Assembly: GCA_003116975.1 (NCBI GenBank)
Contig: BGKB01000022.1
Location: 186,001-250,000 of the forward strand
Direction of reading: 5' to 3'
Source of the DNA: Aurantiochytrium sp. KH105
Taxonomy: Eukaryota; Sar; Bigyra; Thraustochytrida; Thraustochytriidae
Length of the DNA stretch: 64,000 nucleotides
A model generated the notes under the pieces. The model searched no databases, was not told the origin of the DNA, and worked only from the letters and a program-made list of their open reading frames with translations. Shown one piece after another: positions 20,680 through 30,622 of this stretch. The first letter of the stretch is position 1; every line of letters begins with the position of its first letter. Made by a program: the position numbers and the translations under genes.

Positions 20680-21191
20680 TAAAAAGAACTTTGAACTTCA
20701 ATACCTTGCATTGGAATTTACACGATCAGTGCCTACGAGAACACGCATCAAAGCTCACGCTTTTGCTGTACATATATTCAATCGAAGGGTCACGAAATGC
20801 CCACCCGACCGCGGTCTCACACATGCGTGAGACGTAACAGATGAGAAGCGCAAATTGCTCGTGCAACACCGCCTTGATCACGACAGTCTCAAGCCCTTAT
20901 CTCGTCTCGACCTCATTTGCAATGAAAATTCAATGTCGGCTAAGCAAAACCCGCGCCAAGCCAGCAGCCGACCCGACACGCCCAAGAGATCTCACAGAGA
21001 GACCGACTGAAACTCGAAGAGACCGACTGAAACTCGGTAGTACTCTCCAAGCTTTGGCGATCGAGGAACCAGCTCTCCCTTTTCCCCACTTCTCACCGTG
21101 CTCGATCGATATTCTCTCCATACCATTCCACATGAATTTTGTCAAGGTCGCAAAAGAGAGTGCCTGATAAATAAATTAAACTCAAGTTTAT
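20680..21191. other. Intergenic space with small repeats
   Basis: It contains a 7-bp stem-loop (GTCTCAC at 20814-20820 pairing with GTGAGAC at 20827-20833) and a direct repeat, GAGACCGACTGAAACTCG, at 20999-21016 and 21019-21036. It lies between two convergent genes. Confidence 0.7.
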
Positions 21192-22265
21192 TTACTCTCT
21201 CTTGGAATCCTCGGCGAAAGAGGTCAGGTACGGCCACACGGTCTGAGCGTACAGACTCTTGCCTTTCACTTTTGGAGCGACAACGTCAATTGCCACACTC
21301 GCATGTTCTGGGCGAATGCGAAGCTTGTTTCCAGGCGGCACGGTCGAGAAGAGTGCCTTGCACGTCAGAAACTTTGATGAGTCCCAATCGCAAAGCTCAT
21401 CAACGTTAACCACATTTGAATCCTTTAGTACGCCCAACAAGTTCAAAGCATCTTTGATGCTGTCAATTTGGTCCTCGTGCTCATGTGCAAAGGCCATTAC
21501 ATCTTTGGTGGCCATAGGTTGGGCCACGAACGACTTCGTGATGCTCGGGATAGATTGCGGCGCCGAAAGCAGGACCACCCGGCGCAACGGCAAGACAGAT
21601 GCCAGATATGCGGCGTGAGCGCCTCCTTGAGAGTGTCCGCTGAGAACAATGCGGTCCCAACGCACAAAGCATCGGCCTTGCGCATCCTTTTTTTCTTGCA
21701 AAAAATATTGCCAGCCCTCCCGTGGATAATTGCTTGCCAAGTGGTGCAAAGCCGAACGAAGTCGGCCCTCCACAGAATCAGCCTCAGAGACGGCTTGCGT
21801 GAGCGTCGTCTTGGGCCCGCCAAAGACCACAGTCTCGTGGAATGCGCGAATTGCTTCGGCTTGTGCATCCTCGTCATCAGCATACAGTTCGCGAATGCCT
21901 TTGCCCACGAGTCCGCTGGGAATAAAGGAGTACCTGTACGCGAGTCCAATGGTGTGATGGCCGTTGCGCTTTGCGCAGGATTCAAGGAATGAAGAAGAGA
22001 AAACCGGGTGCGAAAAGGTCCCGGAAAGGTGCACGTGAAGCAGCCGGGACGGCTCGGCGTCCCCGACCACCGGCGCTCGCACCAGGTGCGGCAAAAAGCC
22101 GTACCAGGGCGTCGACCACAGCAACGAGCGGTCCGCAAGCGTGGGCCACACCCATCGGTAGCCCTGGAGGCCCGGAAGCCACCGACTTGTCGCCACCGTG
22201 AGCGCCAAGGCCGACGCTAGAATAACCCCGACGAGTCCAAGAAGCAATGCGGTCCAGCTCAGCAT
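21192..22265 (-). CDS. Membrane-anchored alpha/beta hydrolase
   Basis: I choose the ATG at 22265 (MLSWTALLLG), giving 357 residues. The frame is open further upstream, but this Met directly precedes a hydrophobic signal anchor (about 3-25). The nucleophile elbow is G-H-S-Q-G-G at about 210-215, with Ser212 as the likely nucleophile, in a strand-turn-helix setting (RIVLSGHSQGGAHAAYLAS). A downstream strand LRRVVLLSAPQ and late acidic and His residues (about 340) could complete a triad. The layout resembles the BPSS1187-type hydrolases known mainly from bacteria. That likeness is from memory and needs a search. It probably acts as an esterase or lipase facing the ER lumen, the cell surface or a vacuole. 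Substrate unknown. Confidence 0.75.
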   Translation of the reverse strand: MLSWTALLLGLVGVILASALALTVATSRWLPGLQGYRWVWPTLADRSLLWSTPWYGFLPHLVRAPVVGDAEPSRLLHVHLSGTFSHPVFSSSFLESCAKRNGHHTIGLAYRYSFIPSGLVGKGIRELYADDEDAQAEAIRAFHETVVFGGPKTTLTQAVSEADSVEGRLRSALHHLASNYPREGWQYFLQEKKDAQGRCFVRWDRIVLSGHSQGGAHAAYLASVLPLRRVVLLSAPQSIPSITKSFVAQPMATKDVMAFAHEHEDQIDSIKDALNLLGVLKDSNVVNVDELCDWDSSKFLTCKALFSTVPPGNKLRIRPEHASVAIDVVAPKVKGKSLYAQTVWPYLTSFAEDSKRE

Positions 22266-22671
22266 CTTGTCAACTCGTCGCACCTGTACGCCTGCACGTC
22301 GGGAGAGAGCAAACGCACGCGAGTGTAGCGGCGCTACCCCGCTTCCCTTGCCCTCCCGATCGACCGATTGATTATGTTTTGCACAAGCTGCTGTTTGACC
22401 TTTCTTTGAACAAGGTCTGCTCTGGGACGGACAAGATTTGGAAACAAGATTTGGAACTATCATTTTAGCGACGAAGGTCGGCTCTAGAACGCAAATACAA
22501 GCAAGCAAGAAAGAATCGACAATGAGAAGCCTTGGAAGATGTGGTTGGATGGAGCTTGATTGGCGGCGAGGTCACGAAGTACGCAGAACACATAATTCAG
22601 CCGTCGTCTCCGGTCGTCACTGAAAATGGTCGCAAGGAAAGACGGTATCTGATCAACAAAAAAAAAAAGGT
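22266..22671. other. Intergenic space
   Basis: This is the leader of the hydrolase gene and the 3' end of the CFAP100 gene. Nothing else is seen. Confidence 0.5.
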
Positions 22672-24606
22672 TTACCAACTGAGAAACTCTTGTAAATCCC
22701 GCGCTGCAGATTCGGCCGCCGAGTTGTCCTTCTTCCGCTCCTTCTTTTGAGGAGGCGCGGAACGGAACATGACGGGTTTTCCTGTCTTCTTCTTAGGTGC
22801 TTGCATCGACCGCTCGATGCTCTTGCGCAAACGCTCTTCGTAGACGCGCTGCTGCTGCGAGAGACGCTCGGCGCGCACGCGCTCGCGGCGCTCCTTTTCT
22901 TTGAGCTTTTCGGCCTTGACCACATAGTCTTCGGGCATTTGCTCGATCTTTGCCAAGAGCTCCTCGAGGCGAGCCTCCAAGTCCGTGAGCATGGACAGCG
23001 TGCTCGGCGAGGCGTCACAGTCGAATCCACACTTGCGGTAGACCTCCTTGACCTTGGCGTTGAGCTCGCTCAGCAGCTTCTCTTGAGCATCTTCGCCGAG
23101 GTTGGAGTCCATGCGCGCGCGCAGGATCGACGCCTTGGCTTCCTCGGACCCAATTTGCAGCTTGAGCTCCTGAATATTTCCCTTGAGCGCATCCGTCTTG
23201 GAGTCCATCTTCAGTTTCGTATCGCGAAACTCTTGTTTGAGCTCCTCGAGCGCCGACTCGGTCTCCTGCGAGTTCTGAATGAGGAAGAGATTGCTCTCCT
23301 CCAATTGCGTAAAAATGTTAAGCAGTTGCTGAGGATCGGTAAAGTACATTGGCAGCTCGCTGTCCGCGGCTTCTTGCGCCCGAAGGTCTTCGAGCGTCTC
23401 AAAATCCTCTTCCATGTCTTCCTCAGTTTCTGCCAGCACGGACTCTGCCCAGCTTGACTTCGACTCGCTGTGCGACACCTTGGACTCTTCCTCGAGACTT
23501 GCCCTACTTCTGCTCTTTGCGCCGTGCGTCGCGGCGGAAGCAGCCTGATCATCGCCCTCATCGTCGGAAAAGTCAAATTCGGGCGGATCAGGGAGCCGCA
23601 AGGGAGGTACGTTGGAAGTCATGTCCTTGCGGACACCGCGGGACCGCCCTGCGTTGCGAGCGTCCTCTTTGCGCTTGAGATCATCGTGCTCGGCAACAAG
23701 TCGCTGCTTCTCTTCCTCGTACTCGCGGAGCTTTGCCGCCTTAAAGATGGCCCGGCGCTTCTTCTTTCGCCGACGCCGCACCGCATCATGATGAGCGAAC
23801 CACTCTGCCGGCGTGAGTTCGTCGAGAAATGCCTTGTACTTGAGACAGTCGTCGAGCTGTTCTTTGAGCTTTGACATTTCGCTCTGAACGGCCTGGATCT
23901 GGTGGTTGAGCTTTTTGATCTCCTGCACCTTGTCTTGCTTGAGTTTGGTCTCTGTTTCTGCACGCTTGATGGCTTCGTGTGCTTTCTTGTCGTTCTCCTT
24001 CAAGAAAGTATCAAAACGGATGGCATCCTCTTCGAGCATGAGCTCGCTCTTGCGAAGCGCCTCTTCCTTTAATTGAGCCTTTTCCTCAAGTTTGCGGATC
24101 TCCTCGCGTTTGGTATCGAGAGACATTTGCACGAGGAACATTTCGCGCTTTTTCGCGATAAAGTCCGCCATGTTATCTTTTTCGTGTCGTCGCTCGAGAG
24201 CGATGCCAGCGCCTTGATTACTCACGAGTTTGCCCGTCGCGACGAGTCGATTTCCTCCGCCATTGCTGCGCGCAAGCTCGCTGCCGCCTCGCGGGCTCAG
24301 TTCCCTGTCAAGCTCCCGTCGAGACACTCTGCTCGTCCCACCGGTAGCTCGCTTCGTGCTCTCAAGTGTCTTTTCCCACACGGACATGCGTTGCAGCCGC
24401 TCGCGCTTGTCCTGCTTCAGCTTGCGCTCACGTTCGCGCAGCAGGAAAACCTGATCATCCGAAGGCATGCGAAAGGGGTTATCGCGTGGACCATCTTCAT
24501 CATCCATGCCTTTTTCCTCGCGTGTTCTTGGTCCCTTTCTCTCGGTGCTACGCTCCTCGCGCTTGCCTTCTCCTGCGTGCCGTGCACGCGTCAACGCCGT
24601 GGACAT
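22672..24606 (-). CDS. CFAP100: Cilia- and flagella-associated protein 100 (CFAP100/CCDC37)
   Basis: The protein has 644 residues. The N-terminal motif NPFRMPSDDQVFLLRERER (about 43-61) and the coiled-coil block beginning KKREMFLVQMSLDTKREEI (about 152, a DUF4200-type region) are hallmarks of CFAP100, as is the later segment YFTDPQQLLNIFTQLEESN (about 425). CFAP100, called MIA1 in Chlamydomonas, works with CFAP73 near the base of inner dynein arm f/I1 and helps regulate flagellar beating. A second coiled coil covers about 440-625 and the tail is Lys-rich. A Met at 24507 (MDDEDGPRD) is an alternative start. The length is close to animal homologues. Its presence implies a motile flagellate stage. 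Confidence 0.88.
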   Translation of the reverse strand: MSTALTRARHAGEGKREERSTERKGPRTREEKGMDDEDGPRDNPFRMPSDDQVFLLRERERKLKQDKRERLQRMSVWEKTLESTKRATGGTSRVSRRELDRELSPRGGSELARSNGGGNRLVATGKLVSNQGAGIALERRHEKDNMADFIAKKREMFLVQMSLDTKREEIRKLEEKAQLKEEALRKSELMLEEDAIRFDTFLKENDKKAHEAIKRAETETKLKQDKVQEIKKLNHQIQAVQSEMSKLKEQLDDCLKYKAFLDELTPAEWFAHHDAVRRRRKKKRRAIFKAAKLREYEEEKQRLVAEHDDLKRKEDARNAGRSRGVRKDMTSNVPPLRLPDPPEFDFSDDEGDDQAASAATHGAKSRSRASLEEESKVSHSESKSSWAESVLAETEEDMEEDFETLEDLRAQEAADSELPMYFTDPQQLLNIFTQLEESNLFLIQNSQETESALEELKQEFRDTKLKMDSKTDALKGNIQELKLQIGSEEAKASILRARMDSNLGEDAQEKLLSELNAKVKEVYRKCGFDCDASPSTLSMLTDLEARLEELLAKIEQMPEDYVVKAEKLKEKERRERVRAERLSQQQRVYEERLRKSIERSMQAPKKKTGKPVMFRSAPPQKKERKKDNSAAESAARDLQEFLSW

Positions 24607-24925
24607 GGTTCCCCTTCGCCACGCCGCGCCGCACCACGGACGGTCGGTCTTACACGTCTACGTCAGAATCTGCACGGCGCCAAGGAAAGGCAAGTAAGTC
24701 CCTTGTTCGCCCTTCTTGCTGGCTCGTTTCGGCCGACCGCTCGCTTGGAGTCGAGTCGTGTGGTGGCAGTAGTAGTGCTTGCTTCAAGCTGGCTGACTGA
24801 CCCGGAACTCTGCCGAGCTTGGACGTCGGATGAATGTGGGCTAACGGATCGCTTTTTTAGACCTCTTTTTCTCTTAAACTTCGAATTCGGGTGTAGGCCC
24901 TTCATAGACATTCGTGTCGAGATAA

Positions 24926-25026
24926 AGCAGAGCAGAGCAGAGCAGAAAGTAGAGTGGAGCAGAAAGCAGAGCAGAAAGCAGAGCAGAAAGCAGAGCGGAG
25001 CAGAAAGTAGAGCAGAGCAGAGCAGG
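24926..25026. repeat. (AGCAG)n / AGAAAGCAGAGC repeat
   Basis: About 100 bases of AGCAG pentamers and longer AGCAGAAAGCAG variants. The mix of unit types indicates an older, higher-order array. Confidence 0.9.
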
Positions 25027-25263
25027 GTGGCATTTCAGTAAATATTACCGGCAAATACACTTTTTTTTTAATTAACACGGAGTCCACGAGAGAAATACAT
25101 GATTTTGCGAAGGCCAATCGGCACCTAGACCCCTCCGGCTTTGATTTTTTTTTCGAATCGGTTGGTCGACCGTTCGCCCACCGGCGAGAAACGTCGATTG
25201 CCGCAGTCTTGGTCTGCAAAGTCAACTCGTTGCAAAGTTAGACCGCGGGCGCCCCGGGGCGCC

Positions 25264-25277
25264 CTATATAATATATG
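25264..25277 (+). promoter_or_regulatory. Candidate TATA element
   Basis: The sequence TATATAATATATGG stands out in a G+C-rich stretch about 260 bases upstream of the ATG at 25536. If used, the leader would be about 230 bases long or contain an intron. Confidence 0.35.
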
Positions 25278-25535
25278 GGCAGGCGGGCGCGTGAAGGGCG
25301 GAGCAGAAGGGGGAGGGCGGCGCGCCTAACGGCGGGAGCAGACGGGGATCGCAGGGGTGCGGCGGGCTCGCGGTGCCGCCGCGGGTGTACGGGCCTTGCT
25401 GCCCAGGAAAACCTGTGAGAGGGCGCGCGGTCAAGGGTAGCCTGTGCGCGTGGTTCACGCACGGGCTTGCGCAGGAACAGGGCCATATGGAGGCAGCTGA
25501 AGAGGCGCCGCCGCCGGTTCTGCCGTGTGGATGAT

Positions 25536-26399
25536 ATGATGCGCAGCGACCAACCTGAGTACGAAGACGCGAGGGGTTTTGTCACCCCCATTGCAGACCG
25601 CAACCAGCCAGGCTGGGCGCACCGTCCCTCACACGGGAAGCTCTACGGCGAGAAGATCGACATGGAGCCGTGGCGAGCAACTATCCGCGAGATCTTCGAG
25701 CGAGGTATCCGAGACCAAGGCGCCAAACAGTCCGCTTCACTTATTCTCGAGAGCTTGGAGAAGCACTATCCCTTCAGGATGGACATACCGGGGGAAGCCG
25801 ACATCAACACGGAGATCCAACGTCTTTTCAGACTTCAGAAGGAGGGTCGTCCTCTCGACACTCCAGCGGGCCGAGGCATGGACAAGCGCTACGTCGCCAC
25901 CCTTCGAGAAGCTATCGACCAGAATCTGACAAAGGACGAGACCCTCGACTACTTTCGGAGCAAATGGGGCGCCACTGAGGCCGCGTTGACCGCGCTCGGA
26001 GGGCCAAAGCCAAGCAAGTTCCTCCAGGACAAGACCATCATCAACAAGTGGGCACAGATGCGAAGAGCTCGGCAATCCGCTGGCCATGGGCAAGCAACGC
26101 AAAACACGCAAAGCAGCACGCAGAGCAGCACGCAAGGCAGCACGCAAGCAGAGCGTGCTCCCAAGCGGAAGCGCCACCGGCTGGACCCGCGCTACATCGC
26201 AACGCTCCAAGAAGCACTCGAGCAATCCTTGACCACGATGGATGCCCTCCACTTCTTCCGCGAAAAGTGGGGCCAGACCGAGGCAGACTGGAATGCGATG
26301 CCAGGTGACAAGCCGGCGTTGTTTCCGGAAGACAAGCAGCTCAAGACCAAGCTCGCCAACATGAAGCATGCCCTCAAGAAGCAGAGGTCGGAGGTTTGA
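25536..26399 (+). CDS. Orphan protein with a duplicated ~65-residue domain
   Basis: The first in-frame ATG is at 25536 (287 residues). The frame is open further upstream, but only from a non-ATG codon through Arg-rich sequence. Two copies of a domain are plain: one beginning MDKRYVATLREAIDQNLT (about 115-180) and one beginning LDPRYIATLQEALEQSLT (about 212-278). They share R-Y-x-A-T-L-x-E-A, F-x-x-K-W-G-x-T-E-A and a final N-K-W/L-A-x-M pattern at roughly 45% identity. A third, weaker copy may start at EPWRATIREIF (about 45). The copies are joined by a Ser/Thr/Gln linker encoded by a minisatellite (26098-26152). Each looks three-helical and basic at the end, which might suit DNA binding. I do not recognise the family. 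Confidence 0.7.
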   Translation: MMRSDQPEYEDARGFVTPIADRNQPGWAHRPSHGKLYGEKIDMEPWRATIREIFERGIRDQGAKQSASLILESLEKHYPFRMDIPGEADINTEIQRLFRLQKEGRPLDTPAGRGMDKRYVATLREAIDQNLTKDETLDYFRSKWGATEAALTALGGPKPSKFLQDKTIINKWAQMRRARQSAGHGQATQNTQSSTQSSTQGSTQAERAPKRKRHRLDPRYIATLQEALEQSLTTMDALHFFREKWGQTEADWNAMPGDKPALFPEDKQLKTKLANMKHALKKQRSEV

Positions 26400-27119
26400 C
26401 GACTTGCTGACCCCAGACGTAACGATAAACAAAGATAATTCCGATGCATTTGCGCCAATCTCACTTCTACTCCGCTCATGCGGCTCGCCCACCGGCCTTG
26501 TCGCGCCTTCTACGCCCCCGCAAGGCCCGCACGGACGCTCAGGGGCTCGCAGGTCCCGGTTCTGCCTGCTTGTTCCCTAAGATGCTTCCTGATGATTAGC
26601 TGCTGATTAGGTCTTTGCCGGGCCGAAGCAATTTTGCAGGGACACCCCGCACGCCCGCGCGCTCCCGGCCGGCGTCCTCCCCCGGGGTCGCGCGCACGCT
26701 GCCGCGGCCGCGCGCCGATCGAGGCAAAGCCGGATGGGTCTGATGCCCAGGAGGCCTTCGATTATGAGGAGACGATCACGTACTTTACTCGCGAACTCCG
26801 TGTTAAAAGAGAGAAAAGAGGTGGAAATTGCATCATAACGACAGAGAGGGCGAGGGCTCATACCAAGAAGTCTCCTACTTGGGTGACGCAGGTCAAAACG
26901 GAGGAGTATCGAAGTGCAGACCTCTAGTCAAATGCTGATGGTCGGTGTAGAATTTGAAGCCCCGGCAAGGTCGAATGGAAAATCAAGATCCTTTTCCTCG
27001 ACTTGGGGATGAACGTCTCCGCGCACGATTTGCGACGCAAACTGCAATGACTCCTTTTTCATTCCAGTAGCTCGTAAGTATTCTATTATTTGTAATGATG
27101 AGTAGAGTAGTCTTCTTGG
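26400..27119. other. Intergenic space between convergent genes
   Basis: About 0.7 kb. A 97-codon open frame (26634-26927, +) has no recognisable features and is not called. No repeats of note. Confidence 0.5.
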
Positions 27120-28244
27120 TCAAGGGTTCCCCTCATCGAGGCCCAATTCGGCAGCGGGGCTTGTCAGAGGTGCAGGGGCCGGAAGATGAATTTCAAAGGT
27201 TCCTTGGTCGCGGTGCAGTCCGACGAGGCAAAGTTCCATAATATGCGTTGGGTTGCGGCGGTGCTCATCAGAGAGCCACCGACGTAATAGACGTTTGGCG
27301 AACTTGAAGGCGTGCGATTCATGCGTTCGGGCGTCGAAAAGGGTCACGAGCGCATCACTGCTGCCCACATCCCATTGAAGTCGTGCAAAAAAGGTGCGCT
27401 CACGTAAACGGAGCGTGCGCTTGACCACAAAAGCAGTACCTTTGCTGGATTTCTTGCCTGTGGGATGGCGCTTTGCGTTACTTGTGCCATTGCCACGCGG
27501 CGAAATATGCGAAGCTGGCAACCTGTGCAAGACAATTGTGCGGAGTCGGCTTAGCGCCGTCTCACGCCAGCTCTCGGCGCGCTTTGTTTGGGACAGCTTG
27601 CCCAAGGGAGCGTCGCTTTTTGGACGTGTGACTTGCGTAGGCGCCCGCTGCATTGGAGTCGTCTTGCCTTCTTCACCAGCATGCAGCGGAGATCCCGCAG
27701 ATTCCTGAAGGCTGGCCCGGCACGCACGCGGGCTCGGACCCCCGGGAGCGGAGAGAGACTTGCTCGGCCGAGGAGGTTTGTACACCGCAAGCGTGTTCAA
27801 ATATCGTTCCTTGACTTTGCGATCGGCAACCCACTCGTCGTTGCTGTAGACGGGCTGCGTGGCCTGCAAGCGACGCTTGAGATGAGCATTCTCGCGCTCA
27901 ATTTCATTAAGCGTCATTCTGCGCACTTTAGCACGGGCGATGCGCTGCGTCGTGCTTGCGCGATGTTGCTCGGCCTTTGCGTCCTTGAAGTGCTTTTCGT
28001 TGAGTATCTTGGTCATGCGCTCCATGATGCGCACATTTTCGCGCTGGATTTCTTTTTCGCGTAGTGTTCGCTCCTGCGCGTTCTTTTTCCTTTTGCGCTG
28101 GATGTGCGGCAGCATGCGCGTCTTTGGTGGACGTGAATCCACCGAGGCGGGGCTTTGCTTGATCTTGATGAGGTTGCGGCGGTGCACCTTGGCGCGCGTC
28201 CGAATTTCGTGCGCCTCCACCTGAGTCAGCCGACGCAGGTCCAT
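27120..28244 (-). CDS. CFAP97/hemingway-like protein
   Basis: The protein has 374 residues. Residues about 45-155 match the CFAP97 (KIAA1430/hemingway) pattern: a basic helix with REKEIQRENVRIMERMTKIL, then RRMTLNEIERENAHLKRRLQATQPVYSNDEW. In this family an asparagine-rich RENxxI...IxxEN...RL core defines the domain. Fly hemingway is needed for ciliary motility. The part from about 275 to 365 (VVKRTLRLRERTFFARLQWD ... IMELCLVGLHRDQG) is a separate, probably beta-rich domain that I do not recognise. The gene is divergent from the EF-hand-like gene at 29291. I am fairly confident of the CFAP97 part, less of orthology. Confidence 0.65.
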   Translation of the reverse strand: MDLRRLTQVEAHEIRTRAKVHRRNLIKIKQSPASVDSRPPKTRMLPHIQRKRKKNAQERTLREKEIQRENVRIMERMTKILNEKHFKDAKAEQHRASTTQRIARAKVRRMTLNEIERENAHLKRRLQATQPVYSNDEWVADRKVKERYLNTLAVYKPPRPSKSLSAPGGPSPRACRASLQESAGSPLHAGEEGKTTPMQRAPTQVTRPKSDAPLGKLSQTKRAESWRETALSRLRTIVLHRLPASHISPRGNGTSNAKRHPTGKKSSKGTAFVVKRTLRLRERTFFARLQWDVGSSDALVTLFDARTHESHAFKFAKRLLRRWLSDEHRRNPTHIMELCLVGLHRDQGTFEIHLPAPAPLTSPAAELGLDEGNP

Positions 28245-29290
28245 TGTCCTACTTTGGTTTTGGCTACGGCGCTTTGCGCGCCGCTTTCGAGGCCGTGCCA
28301 GGCCCCGCTAGCCTTGCTAGGCTTGCTGTGATCTCTCTTTGCGCCTGCGCTTGCCTTGGACGCTGCTGCCGCCGCCGCGGACGCCGCGGTGAGCGCCAGA
28401 GGCTCTCCAGGAGCTAGGCAAGGTTCCTGCTTTGCAATACTGACCAAGGCTGAAAGCAAAGGTCGAGTATACTTGGCTTGTTGCCTTGGTATCGCGGAGA
28501 TGACGAGTCCTTGCGCGGTGCAATGTGGGGGCGGTGATGGACAACTTGCTAGCCTGGCTCATTCCTACGTTGAAGCTGCCCTTTGTCAGAGGTGGCAAAC
28601 GGGCCACACAACAGAGAATAAGTTCGATGCAACAAACAAACAACTAAATAACCAACCTCGGAGGAAGAAGCACTTCAATGTAAATGAAGGCAGCGCGCAC
28701 CGCGCCGCACCGGACGCAAACGACGCGTGACGTGACCAAAGTGCCCGAGAGTATCTACTACGAGAAAACACTTGAGAAATCTTCTGACCCCGCTTGCAAT
28801 CTCGCTGTCCAAACCTGTCCGAGACTGTCTTGCTGCATCGAACAAATCAAGAGAGCAAAAGCCTTGCGGGCCACAGTGATGCCGATCCGCGCGGGCAGCG
28901 GGTCCTTGGTCGCGGAAAGTCTCGCGCCTCGCTGGTTCTCGAAACGGCTCGTTCAGAGTCCTCAGACAGCTTGGGAGATAGGAGGGGGGAAAGAAGAAAG
29001 AAAAGGAAAAACGATTCGCGGCTGAGGTGCGCGTTCTAGGTACACACCCGTTTTTGTAAATGTATGTGTACCAAAAAGGGTTGTGCAAAATGTAGACGTT
29101 GGTTTGCTGCTCTTTTTTTTTTTTTGCGTCGTGTCGTAGTAGGCAATAACGCACAAAGTTCAATCAACGCTTCACATATCTGTAGTAGCAGTATTTCGCG
29201 TTGTGGCTGACTGTCTGCAGCCGACTGTCTCACTGTCTACACAGTAATGGTTGCCGGCGAGTCGAGCAGTAGAACAGCTTTAGGACCGCG
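28245..29290. promoter_or_regulatory. Shared upstream region of divergent genes
   Basis: About 1 kb between the CFAP97-like (-) and EF-hand-like (+) starts. A minus-strand open frame (28226-28459), Ala/Lys-rich, overlaps the CFAP97-like start in another phase and may be an upstream reading frame in its leader. A T-rich run lies near 29113-29125. No gene is supported. Confidence 0.5.
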
Positions 29291-30622
29291 ATGGATGAAC
29301 TTGTACGCGATGAGATTCGTGCGCAGTCTGGGGAAAAGAGCGCACGACGCTCACGCAGGTCTGCTGGCCATCGTCTCGGCGGCAAGGCGAGCAATGGAAA
29401 GCTAGCAGCGCTGGCGCGCTCGTCCCAGCGGCTGCTTCAAAGGCGCGGCGTAGATTGGAGAGGTGAACGCAACGCAGCCTCACGAGGTTATCGCTGTGCT
29501 ACATATGTCGACGATGGAGACATGGAGGAGAAGGACGAGGAAGAAGAAGATGCACAAGAGACCAAGGAGATTGAGGAAAAGCAGAGAGAGATGGAAATGG
29601 CCGCAGCGCAGGCTGCTCGAAACTCGCAAGCCTTGGAGGTTGCGATATTGTTTCATCTTTCGAGCCCGTCAAGAGATGTGGTGCCGCGCGTCGACCCTTC
29701 GCAAGTATCGCGGGCTCTCGGCGGCGCAGGTCAGCCGGAATGGTCGGCCCGAACCACAAGCGCTAAGGCGAGACTTGTCTGCATGCGGTATGCTTCCTTT
29801 GACGAGGCTGACAGCGCCTGGAAGCACTTTGACACTCGCCAAGCGAGTCGCCGACGTCGAGTCTTTCACTTGGGGCAAGCACTTGAAGTTCGCGCGGTCT
29901 CGCGACAAGAGGTGACTGCGCACGAATGCGGCTTCAAGGTCGAAATGGATTGCCATAATGCAGAGGTTTTCAGCTCCCAAGAAGAAAGAGATGACGACAA
30001 AGAAGGGAACGAGAATCTGACCACGGGTAAAGGCTGCTCTGACGCAACCGCGAGCACGCATGATCTTAAATTGCTGGACTTTCCCGCTCTCCTCGACATC
30101 TTGGGTGACCAGATTGTATCTGTGCGAAACGTCTTTGCATTGTACCAGGACACGGGTACCCTCGCAGGCCGGGAATTGATCGCCTTGGCCTTGCACGAAA
30201 GCCTGGACATTCCCATCGAGGAGGTCGACGCCGCGCTCTGTCCCGGTAAGGTCGACGTAAATGCCTTGGCGACTGCGATGGAGACGGGCGAGCCCTGCTT
30301 TGCCTTGGCGCACTTTTGCAGACTCTGCGTCGCGATGCTGCAGTACTCTTCTCTGCAGAACCCGACGAATGTCGCAGGTCAACGTTCTCCTGAGCGCCTT
30401 CGTTTCAGCGAATCCGAGGCGGAATCAGTTTTTGCAAGTTTCAAGTTGTTTCCTCGCGACGACTTTATCGAGTCGTACGACGTCGCCCCAGCTCTACGGT
30501 CCCTCGGGCTTCCGGCCGACGACGACAAGATAATGCGCGACCTCGACGCTCAAAGCATTTCCCGCGTGCGTCTCGCCTTTTTCCTTTCCCTGGCAAACGA
30601 CGCGGCGCGCCGTCATCGGTGA
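29291..30622 (+). CDS. Unknown protein with RRM-like and EF-hand-like segments
   Basis: The protein has 443 residues. A basic N-terminus and an acidic helix (about 75-110, EEKDEEEEDAQE...) precede a segment (about 113-205) shaped like an RNA-recognition motif (ALEVAILFHLSSP ... ARLVCMRYASFDEADSAWKHF). The C-terminal part (about 265-440) looks like degenerate EF-hand helices, for example ESEAESVFASFKLF...DFIESYDVAPALRSLGL, without good calcium ligands. Both likenesses are by eye and weak. The architecture recalls some flagellar or calmodulin-like proteins, but I give no function. Confidence 0.65.
   Translation: MDELVRDEIRAQSGEKSARRSRRSAGHRLGGKASNGKLAALARSSQRLLQRRGVDWRGERNAASRGYRCATYVDDGDMEEKDEEEEDAQETKEIEEKQREMEMAAAQAARNSQALEVAILFHLSSPSRDVVPRVDPSQVSRALGGAGQPEWSARTTSAKARLVCMRYASFDEADSAWKHFDTRQASRRRRVFHLGQALEVRAVSRQEVTAHECGFKVEMDCHNAEVFSSQEERDDDKEGNENLTTGKGCSDATASTHDLKLLDFPALLDILGDQIVSVRNVFALYQDTGTLAGRELIALALHESLDIPIEEVDAALCPGKVDVNALATAMETGEPCFALAHFCRLCVAMLQYSSLQNPTNVAGQRSPERLRFSESEAESVFASFKLFPRDDFIESYDVAPALRSLGLPADDDKIMRDLDAQSISRVRLAFFLSLANDAARRHR

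Larger units (their letters stand above)
24607..25535. promoter_or_regulatory. Shared upstream region of divergent genes
   Basis: About 0.9 kb between CFAP100 (-) and the duplicated-domain gene (+). It contains the AGCAG repeat and a TATA-like element at 25264-25277. No gene is supported. Confidence 0.5.

Noticed and set aside
26634-26927. 97-codon open frame
   Set aside because: No domain, uneven composition, and placed between convergent gene ends.
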